Assembly (NCBI GenBank): GCA_034440635.1
Contig: JAOTON010001939.1
Span: forward strand, 303,202 to 367,201
Direction: 5' to 3'
From: Lepas anatifera
Lineage: Eukaryota > Arthropoda > Thecostraca > Lepadidae
Length of the DNA stretch: 64,000 nucleotides
Shown: positions 12,371 through 23,658 of the stretch, piece by piece
How positions within the stretch are numbered: position 1 is the stretch's first letter
How the letters are laid out: each line of letters begins with the position of its first letter
The notes under the pieces: generated by a model
The model's input: only the letters and a program-made list of their open reading frames with translations
Databases searched by the model: none
Told to the model about the DNA's origin: nothing
Translations under genes and position numbers: made by a program

Positions 12371-13765
12371 TAAGGAGAAGGGGCTATTCCTAGAACTTTT
12401 ATAGGGTTCAAGGGTAGCATTCTATGATCTTCACAGCAGTAACAAAGTGTTGAGCTGGCCGCTTTGTTGCTGGCCCAGTCCGCTCGTCTTGCTACCATAG
12501 TCCGGGTTTATTTTTCTACCAACTGCTGAGTACGGGGAAAAGATCTTGCCAGACATACTTCAACTTGTGTTCGTTCAGCCTGACGCAAAGCACTAACGTT
12601 TTTTCTTCACCTGTCTTCCCTTTGCACTTTGATCTGAGGTACTGATCCACACTGGCACAGCACCACTGCTCTTTCTTGCACCGTCGTGAAACTCCATCAC
12701 TTACCTTGAGGCTGGAACACGATGCGAAGCTTGCTGGAAAAACATTTTGAAAAAGGTACTAGAATGCCTTTATCATTGAATCCCCGTGGCTCTAACCTTG
12801 GGACACTTCATCACTATCTTGAGCCGCTAGTCTAGCTATCAGACGACGTCACCAATCGGATATGCCCCAGGATATACCATCAAATATGAATTTCATTGTT
12901 CTCGAAATTATTAAGAGGAAATAGTTACATATTTGAGTTCAGCATTCAAAACATTATCAGTAAATAACCTTGCAAGAAATGAAGGCCAAACTACTTTCAG
13001 AAAGGCATGAATATGCGCACGGAGCACAACATGAGAGCACTTGAGCATCGCCGCGACACATACGAGCCAAACAACGGGAGCAGGCCGGGACAAACTATCT
13101 TCCCAAAGACTGTAAAGAAATGTCAGATCTTGCTGAGTCGGGCTAGGTCTAAGGAAAATTTCTGTTAACTTATTTCGTGGCTTATTTTCATGTCTAGGTA
13201 CATACATGGGCCTGGGGCTGGAAAATGTTTTCATTTTTGACTGAGTGACACGTGAAAAATCGGCCCGAGGCGTGGGCGGGGGCTGGTGTTCATAGAGCAC
13301 AAGGTATGATAATTCAAGATATATATACATACAGAAGAGATAGAAATAAAGATGATTATTCTTTTGTGAGGCACCAGCAATTCAATCGGTCTTCTTTAAT
13401 AATTTGCATTTAACCCGAGGTCACCGAAGCAATTAGAAGTATCGGTCCCGCCTCTCGAAAACTCATTTACGTGTCACCTTTGTCTTACCCATGTGTCAGG
13501 ATGGAGCGATATCTAAGGTGTGCATACACTCCAGGTATTTATAATCAAGATCAGGAGCGGGCGTTGCCAACTTACATAACACGAGACGTTATGCAACATC
13601 CCGAGTCTCATGAAGCGTCCGCCAAAAAAATCCCCAGAAGGAGCCGAGTCCGCGGCACATGGGTAATTCCAGCACAAATCAACCGGGCAAGGTGAATACC
13701 TACATTATACCACTTCGACTTTTTTGAAAATTTGTGTGCAAGGTTCTTACGGACACTGAACCCGA
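12371..13765. other. Unannotated spacer
   Basis: No supported gene. The longest open stretch is on the minus strand (12911-13330, 139 codons). It has no domain I recognise and no clear splice or start context. Confidence 0.45.
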
Positions 13766-14010
13766 ATCAGTGGCGGATCTAGCCGGTCACCTCGGGGGGG
13801 GGAGCAAAGCTGAAAAGCAAACACAAAGAAGTCAAAGATTCGGCCACAAGTTAACTAGCCAGTAGATTTGGGGGAGGACCCAAGTCGAAAAAAGCAAAAA
13901 TTCAATTGATGACAGATTTTGTCATAATTAGACTAGCCGGTAGGTTTTGGGGGGGGACAAACTCAGGCCTAAAAGCAAAAACAATCAAAGGGCAAAAGAA
14001 GTGGACATAC
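13766..14010. repeat. hAT-like MITE remnants
   Basis: cagtggcggatctagccggt, followed by a long G-run and an A-rich stretch, resembles the end of a hAT-type MITE. A second copy of the block (gactagccggtaggttttgg plus a G-run) follows about 150 bp later. No clear opposite end or target duplication was found. Confidence 0.4.
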
Positions 14011-14231
14011 GTGCAATATCGGTTGGTTATTACGCCGCCAGAAATGCTGTTTAGTTCTTGATAGATATTTTCTTTCAATTTTTCAATGGCAGAATGTGGC
14101 GTTAAATACTTTAAACATACCTCTACAGTTGTTCACCATACTCCCCAGTGGTTCAAAGAGCACATTGTTATAGACAGTTTTGATGGGTAAAAGGGGCCGT
14201 GCCTGTCACAGAATAGAGTGCTGAAGTGGGC

Positions 14232-15676
14232 TTAACCCTCGCTCCACCGGGGGCCATCGATGGCCTCCCCAAAGGTTTTTAGGCTTTTATCTCTCACCTC
14301 ATCATTTCCCCACCATCCCTGAATTTTTTAACCCAGGTCACACAAGGTCAGGTCACCAGGCGAGGTCAACCAAGGTCACCTCATTTTAACTTTGTAGCTA
14401 TACAAAAGCTACATTTCTTGGTCGATAAATTTGAAACTTCCTACACTTCATGACCCCTCCAGGGTCTACATAATGTGTAACCGAGATTTTTAGATTTCGT
14501 GACCTGAGGTCAGGTCACGAGGTGACCTCTCCCATTAAAAAAAACATGGGGAAAAGCTGTCTTATGATCTAAAAGTCACACAAATTATTGCAAATGCTCA
14601 GATTGTTAGAAAAAACGTTCTTGGACACCCTTTTACGGATCCCAGGGGCGATACTTGCATTCGACCTATCTGAGGTCATCACAGTTACCAGGGCTAAAAA
14701 CAATATTTTGACGATAACTTTTGACCTAATTAAGCTAGAGCATTGGAATAAACGTCATTGTGTATGTCTCATCACTGGCTTTCATTTGATATACAGCAAG
14801 GTCACTTTCTGACCTTTCGTGACCTCAGGTCAAACTAGCTCACGAGGTGACCTCTGGAGGTCAAACCACTGGCGGGAGGTCATTATGTTTCACATAGCGG
14901 GAAAAATCTGGCATTTGCTATCAAATGGACTTTACCAGATTGCAATAGCTCTAACGGCATAAGAGCTATGCCCAGTTTGCTTAAGTATTGCATATTTTAT
15001 TGGAAATCGCTTATCGTGACCTAACTTGACCTCTGGAGGTCAAACTATTGACCTGAGTGCTTAAACATGCAAAGTAATTTCTTACTGAATTTACACAAGC
15101 TTTCTAATGCACTTTGCAGATTTGCACTAACCCTCATATTTTCGGATTGATTAATTAATTATTGGGTTTTAGGGGCGCGCCAACCTGCGAGGTCATATAG
15201 CGCCCATAACATTTCTCTGCATTCAAAGCTTATAATTGTGTCTGTCTTTAGGGGAAAGTAAAGTCTCATCTAAAGAAAAATAATATTCACATAAAAAATT
15301 GATTCTTTCACATCGTGGTTATGATTCTCACTGCGCGGATACGTGATAACAGATTTAAACTGGCTTGCCGCTCCGGCAGGCGCCCGGCGCGGGGCGCCGG
15401 GGCATCACTTCCGGCGCCCACCCCGCACCAACAGACACAGGGGCCCGGGGGCGCGGGGGCAGCCTAGACGCCGGACCCAAGCCCGGCGTCTAACGGAGGC
15501 CCTCCCCGTCGCTCCGAGACTCAAAAGGCCCCGGAGCGAAAGGGAGGACTCGTCAAATCGGCGCCAGGCGCCTACCAACGCGGCTGTCTACCTCATGTTT
15601 TCGGAATTAGAGGGGACCATCGATGGGCCCCAGTGGGGCGAAGGAGGCGCCAGGCCTCCGGTGGGGCGCGGGTTAA
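14232..15676 (+). mobile_element. TTAA-type element (ATCGAT subfamily) carrying a retroposon insertion
   Basis: TTAA at 14232-14235 is followed by ccctcgctccaccgggggcc and the core palindrome atcgat. The element ends with a doubled GC terminus and TTAA at 15673-15676 (ccggtggggcgcgggttaag). Internal blocks are the reverse of the copies at 17649-18672 and 30106-31134. A 451-bp retroposon-like insert (15147-15597) sits between two copies of TTTTCGGA and splits the element near its right end. Confidence 0.7.
15139..15605 (-). mobile_element. Retroposon-like insertion with 8-bp duplication
   Basis: TTTTCGGA occurs at 15139-15146 and 15598-15605, and the uninterrupted sequence is seen in sister elements (for example near 17725). 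Read on the minus strand, the insert ends with gggcgctatatgacctcgca and a tail of the type aataattaattaatcaa, as a SINE or retroposon 3' end would. The same tail sequence recurs at about 19219-19272. The body is GC-rich and I could not find a tRNA-type head. Confidence 0.6.
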
Positions 15677-15803
15677 GAGGGCCCTGTCTGGTATGAAGTC
15701 CCACATTAGGCCCAAGAGCATAGTGCGAGCGGGCCGCGCTTGGCGCGCCCCGTGTCCTCAGGGGGACCCTTCAGACCCTAGGGGGGTGATCAACTTTGCC
15801 GCC

Positions 15804-16460
15804 GCCCCTGACCTGACCTGAGGTTAGGTCAAGGTCACTATCTGATCTAGCATAGTCAATATGCACATCAATCGGCTCGCAATAGCAATCTAAACGTAAA
15901 TGTATCAAAATAAAAGCTTCATCCTCATTTCCTGCAAAGTTATTGACCCAAGTCTGAAAATCTACTTAAGTAGCCCAGACGACCTCTCAGAGATCACAGG
16001 TCAAAAATTGCAGCATGAACCAAGAAAGGGGCCCAGGATACTACGATTTGGAGAATATGTAGGTATTCTAAGCTTTATCTACACAAATGCAGCCCAATTC
16101 CTGCTTTTCCCATGTATTTCCAATGGAGAGGTCATGATCCAATACCTTAGGTCTTCGATATAAAAACCCCGGAATATATGTTGTAGTAATCGGTGGGCAC
16201 ATTATATGGTATAAGTTGTAATTCGATAGATTCGCCCTTTTCTTACTTATACCACATTAAACATTTATGAAGGTGATGTCACTTGACCTGCACTGGTGAC
16301 CGGACCTCAGACGACCCAGCCTTAAAATTTTGGGGAAGTTGCGGAATCGATCAAGAATAAGGTTTGGCAAATACGGCGGCGCTTCGCGTTGCCGTTTTTT
16401 CGTGCCGCCGGAAAAAACCCGAGGGGGTGTTCAAACACCCCCAACCGGGGCGAAGGTTAA
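15804..16460 (-). mobile_element. TTAA-type element, truncated copy
   Basis: GGTCA-rich block series in the inverted order, a subterminal GC hairpin (acggcggcgcttcgcgttgc near 16373) and a terminus gggtgttcaaacaccccc, then ggggcgaagg and TTAA at 16457-16460. The left end is missing. The sequence starts abruptly at a gacctgacctgaggttaggtc block. Confidence 0.6.
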
Positions 16461-17418
16461 CCCGGCCGTAGCCGCAGCGACAAAGAAGGCGGGTTGTCCT
16501 GTGCGGGTGAGCAGGGTGTCTCCTCCCAGCGCCGGTTCAGTCTGGGCTCCAACTGGCTGCCGGCCCTACCACTACCCAGCAGCAGCCGCCAGGCACCCTG
16601 GAATCTGACCGGCCGACTATTTCTGCAGTCCAAAACGCCGCTCCAACTCAAATGTTTACCCAGCTCCCGCCCGAGATGCAATTGTTGGAGCCGCACCTTT
16701 ATTTGACAGGATCAAACTGTCATCGACACTGGAAATAGCTGTGTCGGGTGCGGGGTCACGGTGACGGCCCGGTACCGCACAATGTCAGCCACCACCGCTT
16801 CATAGCCTCTGACATCAGATATACCCGCTGGGGAGGGGGGGACAGGGGACACACGCTGGGGACGCGGCCGCCGGGGTTGACGGCACCGCTGGTGTTGGCC
16901 GCCTCCGAGAACGGGGTGAAGAAGCCCTGCGGCGATCGCCGCGGGGTGAAGCCCCGGTCACAAAAGGTCGCCGCGAGAAGGCGCACCTGGACCTACAGCG
17001 ACGGTGCCGGCGCTCAGCGCAGATGAGGGTCGCAGGCATCATCCCGGGATGGCACACCCCGGATTATTTCGCGATCTCTATCATCACGATCATTTTTTTC
17101 AAATACAAATACATAAAATTTAAATGTCTTGTGCATTCGTATAAAGCTGAAAGTTAGCATGCACAGTGACCTACAGTGTGCAAACATGTTGAAACTGGAT
17201 GTTGATGTTTTAGCATCCATGGATTCCGATACATCAACATACAGCTCCAGTGCCTCAAGGGGACTTGACGCGCAGATGTTTCCAATCAGCTACCAAAGGT
17301 CTGGTGTTACTCTTTTAGCCAACGGGTTTTCACGCAGACTTTAACAACAAACTGACACGAAATTGATCATCCACTAGCGATAGCGCTAGCGCACGACCAA
17401 AAGCAAGCCTCATTAGTT
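16461..17418. other. GC-rich then AT-rich unannotated region
   Basis: 16461-17040 is GC/CpG-rich with both strands open and no recognised protein. 17040-17418 is ordinary AT-rich DNA. A CpG-island or promoter role is possible but unsupported. Confidence 0.4.
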
Positions 17419-17648
17419 TTAACCCGTACCCCACCGGGGAGTCTGGCACCACCTTTGTCCCATGGGGGCATCGATGGCCCCTCCAACTCTGAAAATATTA
17501 AGGTTAGCATAAATCTGCAAAGTGCATTGGAAGGCTTGTATGAATTCAGTATGATTTTACTTACATGTTTAAGCCCTCAGGTCAATGTTTTGACCTCCAG
17601 AGGTCAGGCTGGGTCACGATAGGCTATTTCCACTAAAATATGCAATGC

Positions 17649-18672
17649 TTAACCCGCGCCCCACCGGGGGTCCGGCGCCACCTTCGCCCCACCGGGGGCC
17701 ATCGATGGCCCCCTCTAACTCCGAAAATATGGGCGTTAGCGCAAATCTGCAAAGTGCAATAGAAAGCTCGCGTGAATTCAGTAAGAAATTACTTCGCATG
17801 TTTTAGTGCTCAGGTCAATGGTTTGACCTCCAGAGGTCAAATTAGGTCAAGATCGGCTATTTTCACTCAAATATGCAATGATTAAGCAAACTGGGCATAA
17901 CTCTTATGTCATTAGAGCTATTGAGGCCTGGTAAAGTACATTTGATAGCAAATTGCCAGTACTTTTTCCGCTATGTGGAACGTAAAGACCTCCCGCCAGT
18001 GGTTTGACTGCCAGAGGTCACCTCGTGACCTAATATGACCTGAGGTCACGAAAGGTCAAAAAGTGACCTTGCCGTATATCAAATGAAAGCCAGTGACAAG
18101 ACAAACACGATGGTGTTTGTTTCATCGCTCTAGCTCAATCAGGTCAAAAGTTATTGTCAAAATACTGTTTTTGACCTCTGGTGACCTTGGATTACCTTGG
18201 AAAAGTCAAAGGGCAAATATGACCCCTGGGATCCGTGAAAGGGTGTCAAAACGTTGTTCTGAGCAGTCTGAGTATTTGCAATCATTTTTGTGGCTTTTAT
18301 ATCATGAAACAACTTTTCCCATGCTTTTCCAATGGGAGGGGTCGCCTCGTGACCTGACCTCAGGGCACGAAATCGAAAAATCCCGGATATACACCTTGTA
18401 GACCCTGGTGGGGTTATGAAGTGTAGGAGTTTCAAATCGATCGACTTTGAAATGTAGCTCTTACAGAGCTCTAAAGGTGAAGTGAGGTGACCTTGGTTGA
18501 CCTCGTCTGGTGACCTGACCTTGGGTGACCCGGGGTAAAAATTTCAGGGATGATGGGAAAATGATGCAGTGAGAGGTAGAGTCCTCAACTGCGGTGCTGG
18601 CCTCGTCGTTTTTCTGCTATCCCGGAAAACCTTAGGGGGCCATCGATGGCCCCCCGGTGGGGCGAGGGTTAA
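17649..18672 (-). mobile_element. Complete TTAA-flanked AGGTCA-rich element (1024 bp), nested
   Basis: TTAA at 17649-17652 and 18669-18672. The left terminus is doubled (cccgcgccccaccgggggtc, then cgccccaccgggggccatcg). The right end is ggggccatcgatggcccccc followed by ggtggggcgaggg. By eye I count 19 exact AGGTCA or TGACCT hexamers, against about 0.5 expected in random sequence of this length. Arrangements include TGACCTGAGGTCA (everted, 1-bp spacer) and tandem gacctgacct. No coding capacity. Confidence 0.8.
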
Positions 18673-19218
18673 TAAACCTGGGCATAACTCCCATGCCATT
18701 AGAGCTATTGAAATACATATCAATACCAGATCTGGTAAAGAACATTTGACAGTAACATGCCAGGGCATTCTCCGCTATGTGGAACATAGCGAACTCACGC
18801 CAGTGGTTTAACCTCGTAGAGGGCACCTCTTGACCTAACATGACCTGAGGTAACACAAGGTCAGAAAGTGACCTTGCCGCAGATAAAATGAAAGCCAATG
18901 ACGAGACATACACGATGATGTTTAATTCAGCGCTCTAGCTTGATTAGGTCAAAAGTTATCTTCAAAATACTTTTTTGGCCCTTGGTGACCTGTGATGACC
19001 TCAGATAGGTCAAAGGGAAAATGTTGCGCATGAAATCCGTGAAAGGGTGGCCGAGAATGCTTTTCTGAGACATCTGAACATTTACAATAATTTTTGTAAC
19101 TTTTAGGTCATAAGACAGCTTCTCCCCACGTTTTTTCCTGTGAGATGTCACCACGTGACCTTATCTCAGGTCAGCAAATCTAAAAATCCCGGATATACAT
19201 TTAGCAGAACCCTGAAGG

Positions 19219-19272
19219 TTGGTTATTTGGGCTTAGGGGCGCACCAACCTGGTAAGGCCATATAGCGCCCAA
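19219..19272 (-). mobile_element. Truncated retroposon tail
   Basis: ggcttaggggcgcaccaacc and ccatatagcgccca match the tail of the 451-bp insertion at 15147-15597 and are absent from the equivalent place in the sister elements (18400 and 30870). It is a very short 5'-truncated copy. Confidence 0.55.
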
Positions 19273-19530
19273 AGTCATCAAGTGTATAACGTTTCGAATC
19301 AATCGGCTTAGAAATGTAACTATCGTAGAGATCAAAAGTTGAAGTAAGGTGACCTTGGTTGACCTCGCCGGGTGACCTTACCTAGTGTGGCCCGGGGTAA
19401 AACAATTTAGGGATGGTGTGAAAATGATGGGGTTAGAGGAACACCTCTCAACCATGATGTTGCGCCTCGTTTTTCTGCTATTCTGAAAAAAAACCTTACG
19501 CGCCATTGATGCCCCCGTGAGACGAGGGTT

Positions 19531-20001
19531 TATGTATTGGAATGAAGCTTTCCCAGATCATCTCAAACTGACTCAATGCACCGGAAAATAACAAGTGTCA
19601 CTAAAATTCAAAACTATTTGGATGCGTAAATGAGTCTAGTGCAAAGTTGTTCTCATTTTCTTTTTTAAGCCCACTTCCCATCTAAATAGGTAGGTAGGAG
19701 TGCCCTTCCATACCCGTGCGGCCATTAGCTAATTTTGTCCGATTGAACACATCAAAAATAGGTTAGTTTCATTATCTTAGTTGACCGCACCACTCCTCGC
19801 TATTTGTATATATTATTTGCTCGCTGCCTTATCCCAATTTTAGTATGTTCCCACGTCATGGCCCCAACGAAGGTTTAGGTTAACTATTTACTATCGGTGG
19901 GGCCACGAAGATAGTCATGTTAGGGTATTAGTGGGTGGGTGAGCTCCTAAATGGGCTATGAGACCAAGAAAATGTCACATTGTAGAGAGATTAGAAATTG
20001 T

Positions 20002-20005
<4 letters not shown>
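19531..20005. other. Unannotated spacer
   Basis: Nothing recognised. Confidence 0.5.
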
Positions 20006-20049
<44 letters not shown>

Positions 20050-20162
20050 GAGATGAGAGATGAGAGATGAGAGATGAGGATGAGCGATGAGCGATGAGCG
20101 ATGAGCGATGAGCGATGAGCGATGAGAGATGAGAGATGAGAGATGAGAGAGAGAGAGAGAGT
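20006..20162 (+). repeat. (GA)n and GATGAGA/GATGAGC microsatellite
   Basis: A (GA)n run from about 20006 to 20046 is followed by heptamer-like repeats (gatgaga, then gatgagc, then gatgaga again) and a short closing GA run. Simple slippage-type repeat. Confidence 0.9.
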
Positions 20163-20257
20163 TGGTGAAATCAATACATTAGGAGCTCATGTCTGGAAAG
20201 AAGAACGAATATTTCGTGAGCAAAAGAGAAACAATGCATTATTATTGGTATTGATTT

Positions 20258-22012
20258 TTAACCCTGCTCATCTATTTCCTCTGATAGATATTTATTGAAA
20301 AGAAATGTTCTAACCTGTTTTTTAAGACTGGATTTCTCTAGGGGGACTTCGTTCAACTTTGGAAATAATGGACACATTGCATCATTCCACACCCTTGGAG
20401 CGTAAATCGAAAATGCAAACTGTCTATAAATTGTAGATGCAAAAGGAACTTTCAAGTGATGAACTAGCCTGTTGCTGCTAGATATATGAAGTTCCAAGAG
20501 AGATGCAATGGCAGTGGGTAAGGTTCTATTGATATATTTTGAAAGAACGATAATGTGTTGTTCCTTTACAATATCAGAAAGCTTGACCAGCTCCAATATC
20601 ATAAAGAGTTGATTTGATGGGTGGAAAAAAGTTTTCTTAGCAATTATCCTAATGGCTCTTTTTGTAACTTAAAGAGACGTTCAATTTTAGTGACATAGTT
20701 GGAGCCCCAGACAAAGGCACAGTAATTTAGGTGTGGAAGAACTAATGAGTTATATGAACAAAGAGTTCACGCGATGAAAAAAACACTTTGTCCTGCTCAT
20801 TATCCCAATATTTCTGCATATGATAGTTGATATATGTTCAATATGGGAGTCCCATTTTAGGTTTTCATCAATTTGAACTCCTAGATACTTTAGCTTGCTT
20901 CGCGAGATTATTTTTCTCCATTCAGAATTAGTTCCAAATCAGCTTCCTTCCTTTTAGAGTAGATCTGATAGCATGATTTCGAAACATTCAGTGAAAGGCG
21001 ATTAGCTCTAAACCAACTCGTTACTTTTAGGAGCGTGATTTGTACGTTATCTTGAAGCTGTTTTGGAGATTTACCTTTTATTAAAATAGCTGTATTATCA
21101 GCAAAAAGATAGAAGGTTGCCAATTTTAAAACTAAATGAAGATCATTAATATAAATTAAGAAAAGGAGAGGGCCAAGGACTGAACCCTATGAGGCACCCA
21201 TGTATATTTTTCTAGATCCAATTTTGTGTTACAAAAAGGTTGTTGACTGGTATCTGTTACATAGGTAGGATGCTAATAAATCAATCAGTTTTCCACCAAT
21301 TTCAATTCGTTTAAGTTTTTTCAAAAGTATGTCAAAACTAATGGTATCAAATGCTCTTTTAAGATCTAGATAAATTCCACATGTAATATAGTTGCCTTCG
21401 AGTGATTTGGTAACTGAGTCATAGATATGAACTATGGACATGTAGGTACTATGATTTTGTCTAAATCCAAATTGTGGGGATGAGGTGGCTTAGTGGATAG
21501 CACCCTTGTCTTCTAAGCCACCGGTCCCGGGTTCAAGTCCCGGCGGAGCCTCTGAATAAGTCGATCTGATCCCCAAAATCTCTTCCAACAGGGTGAGAGT
21601 TGGCGACACCGTATGATCCTGGCAGTTGGTGCGTCGTTAAACTCCAACAATTATTATTGAATCCAAATTGTAGAGAATAAAGTAAGAAACAATTCCTGCA
21701 AATAGCCTGATAAATATTTATAAATAATTTTCTTCCAAAAAATTTAGAAAATAAGAAGAAATGAGATAGGGCGATAGTTTGTAAATTCTCGGGGGTCTCC
21801 TCCTTTAAAGATGGGAATGATAGATGCAAATTTCAATTTATTAGGAAATAAGCCTGAACACAAGCAAATATTGAAAACATGAGTCGAACAAGGAAGACAG
21901 ACTTTATATGTAGACATAAGAATGTACATACTAATCTGATCGAAGCCTCCGCTTACAGGATTCAGCCCTTTGATGATAAGTTCAAGCTGCACCGGATTTG
22001 TAGTTTAAACAG
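20258..22012 (-). mobile_element. Degenerate LINE reverse transcriptase with SINE insertion
   Basis: Minus-strand pieces in different frames spell a LINE reverse transcriptase: NPVSGGFDQIS, FASIIPIFKGGD, TNYRPISFLL, CGIYLDLKRAFDTISF (motif A) and LFADNTAILIKG at about 21065-21110, where the second catalytic Asp of FADD has become Asn. A C-terminal region with FAFSIYAPRVWND and LEKSSLKKQVRTFLFN is typical of LINE ORF2 ends. Frameshifts, the D-to-N change and a SINE inserted at 21476-21659 show that it is dead. The 5' part, including the endonuclease, is absent. Confidence 0.85.
21464..21671 (+). mobile_element. tRNA-derived SINE, full length, with 12-bp target duplication
   Basis: Insert 21476-21659 is flanked by AATCCAAATTGT at 21464-21475 and 21660-21671. 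The head has an A-box-like tggcttagtggatagca and a B box ggttcaagtcc (21529-21539), that is, a tRNA-like pol III promoter. The body ends in cagttggtgcgtcgttaaac and ttattattg. It interrupts the LINE between reverse-transcriptase motifs. The same tail is seen at 1810-1874 and, with another head, near 55125-55183. Confidence 0.88.
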
Positions 22013-23020
22013 GTTCAAATAGTTCACGCTCAGGGAGCAATAAATCTAAGTAACCATTGTCTGGGGACGGTATGTTTTCTTCTAATCTAGATCACCATGC
22101 ACCATGACAGGGATGGCGGGCGGTTGCTTGGGGCCTTCCTAGAGACAAGGTAACATAAAGAGAGAAAATTCAAAAACGGCAGTCAGAGAAGCTTCACGTG
22201 GATTATTGCAATGCAGTTCAATGCACTTTGTCATTTGATCGCTACCACTGGAAAAGTTGATGGAAACAAGCAGTCGTAGAACGTATACAGGTTATCCGGA
22301 TGCTCTGGCCCGCTCCCCACATTCGTCACCATCGAATTCCCGAGTCGGAGCTCTGGATCCCCTCCTGATCACCCTTCGCGCCGGAATTGGCGCGTCCGCC
22401 GATCAAGACACAGCGCGGCAGGCCGCTTCGGCTCAGTGGCGGGAGGCGAGCTCCGACCCGGCAATCCGCCCGGATACTGAGATTTGGCGGCAGCGGCTCA
22501 TTTTGGCGCCAAATCACCCGGTCAGATAAATCGACAGCGTGGCTGGGTTCGAGAAGAACAAACATTTTGGCCGATGCAGCGCCTTCCCTTGCCACCGTGG
22601 CGGGAAGCGGGGGCTGCGGTTTGGGTACATTTCAGCCAGGTAGCGGCATTCAACTGCATTTACCACGGGTCACTGAGTCTTACAGGGATGGGGGAGGGGG
22701 AGGGCGGAAGCCACGGTCATAACACAGATGAGGAATCCGCGTCACCGACTGGTTCCAAAGTTACTCTTCAAGTACGATAATTTTAGCCTGGTGGAAAATT
22801 CAGTAGCATCTGTTTGCAGATGTTGAGGGCCCTGTTGGCCCTCTAAGTCCACCACAGACCTTTGTAGCTTGAAGGGTCCTTCGCAACAGCAGACAATTTT
22901 GCGAAACGCAATATCATTTATAGTTATAAGGCCCCTTATAACCCATTTAACCTTTAGCTATCAGGGTCCATTGTTACCCACGGGACCCTCGACAGCCAGC
23001 AAAACCAGCTGGGCACTCCT
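22013..23020. other. Unannotated region with GC-rich block
   Basis: 22300-22720 is GC-rich and open on both strands, with nothing recognisable in the translations. The remainder is unrecognised. Confidence 0.4.
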
Positions 23021-23658
23021 TTAACCGCCATCGGGCGGCCCGCCCCCTCGTTTTCGAGACGGAACGGCGCGCGGCGCCGCCTTGGTATACCTTCCACCAT
23101 TTTACCTGTGAAAATTTTAGGATAGGTCATCTCGGTAGGTCACCAGTCAGGTCGACACCTAAAAGTTTAAGATAGCATAGTCAGGGTGAACTTATCCAAT
23201 TAACTCATATCAATGGGCTCCAGTTTCTAATATGTTGTATTTTATATCGATGACCTAGGTGGTCAAGCATGACCTCTCCTTGGTAATACATGAATATGGT
23301 TTACTGAAAACTCGTAACAGATGTATAGAGCGTTTATTTTAGTTCATTAGTTGCCTTGGTTTGCTCTAATGATATGCATTTTATATAATTTGACCTGACC
23401 TGACCTGGTGTAATCTTTGATTTGACCTGGGTATCATTATATTCATCGCTTGCTGCATTATATTTCAGTCGTTTTGTCTATTTTATTGTTGATGTAATGG
23501 CCAAAACTTAATTTACATGTTATCCTTGACGGCAGTGACGGCATTTTCCTCTGGTGACCTTAATGTGACCTGAAAAAGGTTAATATTTTCATGAAGCATG
23601 GCCCACGCCGTTACCTTTGACCTACCGTTCTACACCCCCACAGGCTCCCGAGTGTTAA
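23021..23658 (+). mobile_element. TTAA-type element, diverged copy
   Basis: TTAA at 23021-23024 with ccgccatcgggcgg, a subterminal GC hairpin (acggcgcgcggcgccgcc near 23063) and GGTCA blocks at 23126-23160, 23260-23275 and 23390-23425. The possible right end is cccgagtg followed by TTAA at 23655-23658. The inverted match of the ends is weak, so the right boundary is tentative. Confidence 0.5.

Larger units (their letters stand above)
17419..19530 (-). mobile_element. TTAA-type element split by a second copy (outer element)
   Basis: The outer copy consists of 17419-17652 (left 230 bp, with the doubled GC terminus) plus 18669-19530 (remainder). The break falls inside a sequence that reads gcaatgcttaagcaaactgg in the intact paralogue near 30340. 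Here TTAA is found on both sides of the intervening 17649-18672 element, so the inner copy jumped into this TTAA and duplicated it. The outer copy itself also carries a short retroposon tail at 19219-19272. Confidence 0.75.

Noticed and set aside
12911..13330. 139-codon minus-strand frame
   Set aside because: No domain, and low-complexity stretches. Not supported as a gene.
21476..21560. tRNA gene
   Set aside because: The A and B boxes are present, but the sequence is continuous with a SINE body and tail and flanked by target duplications.
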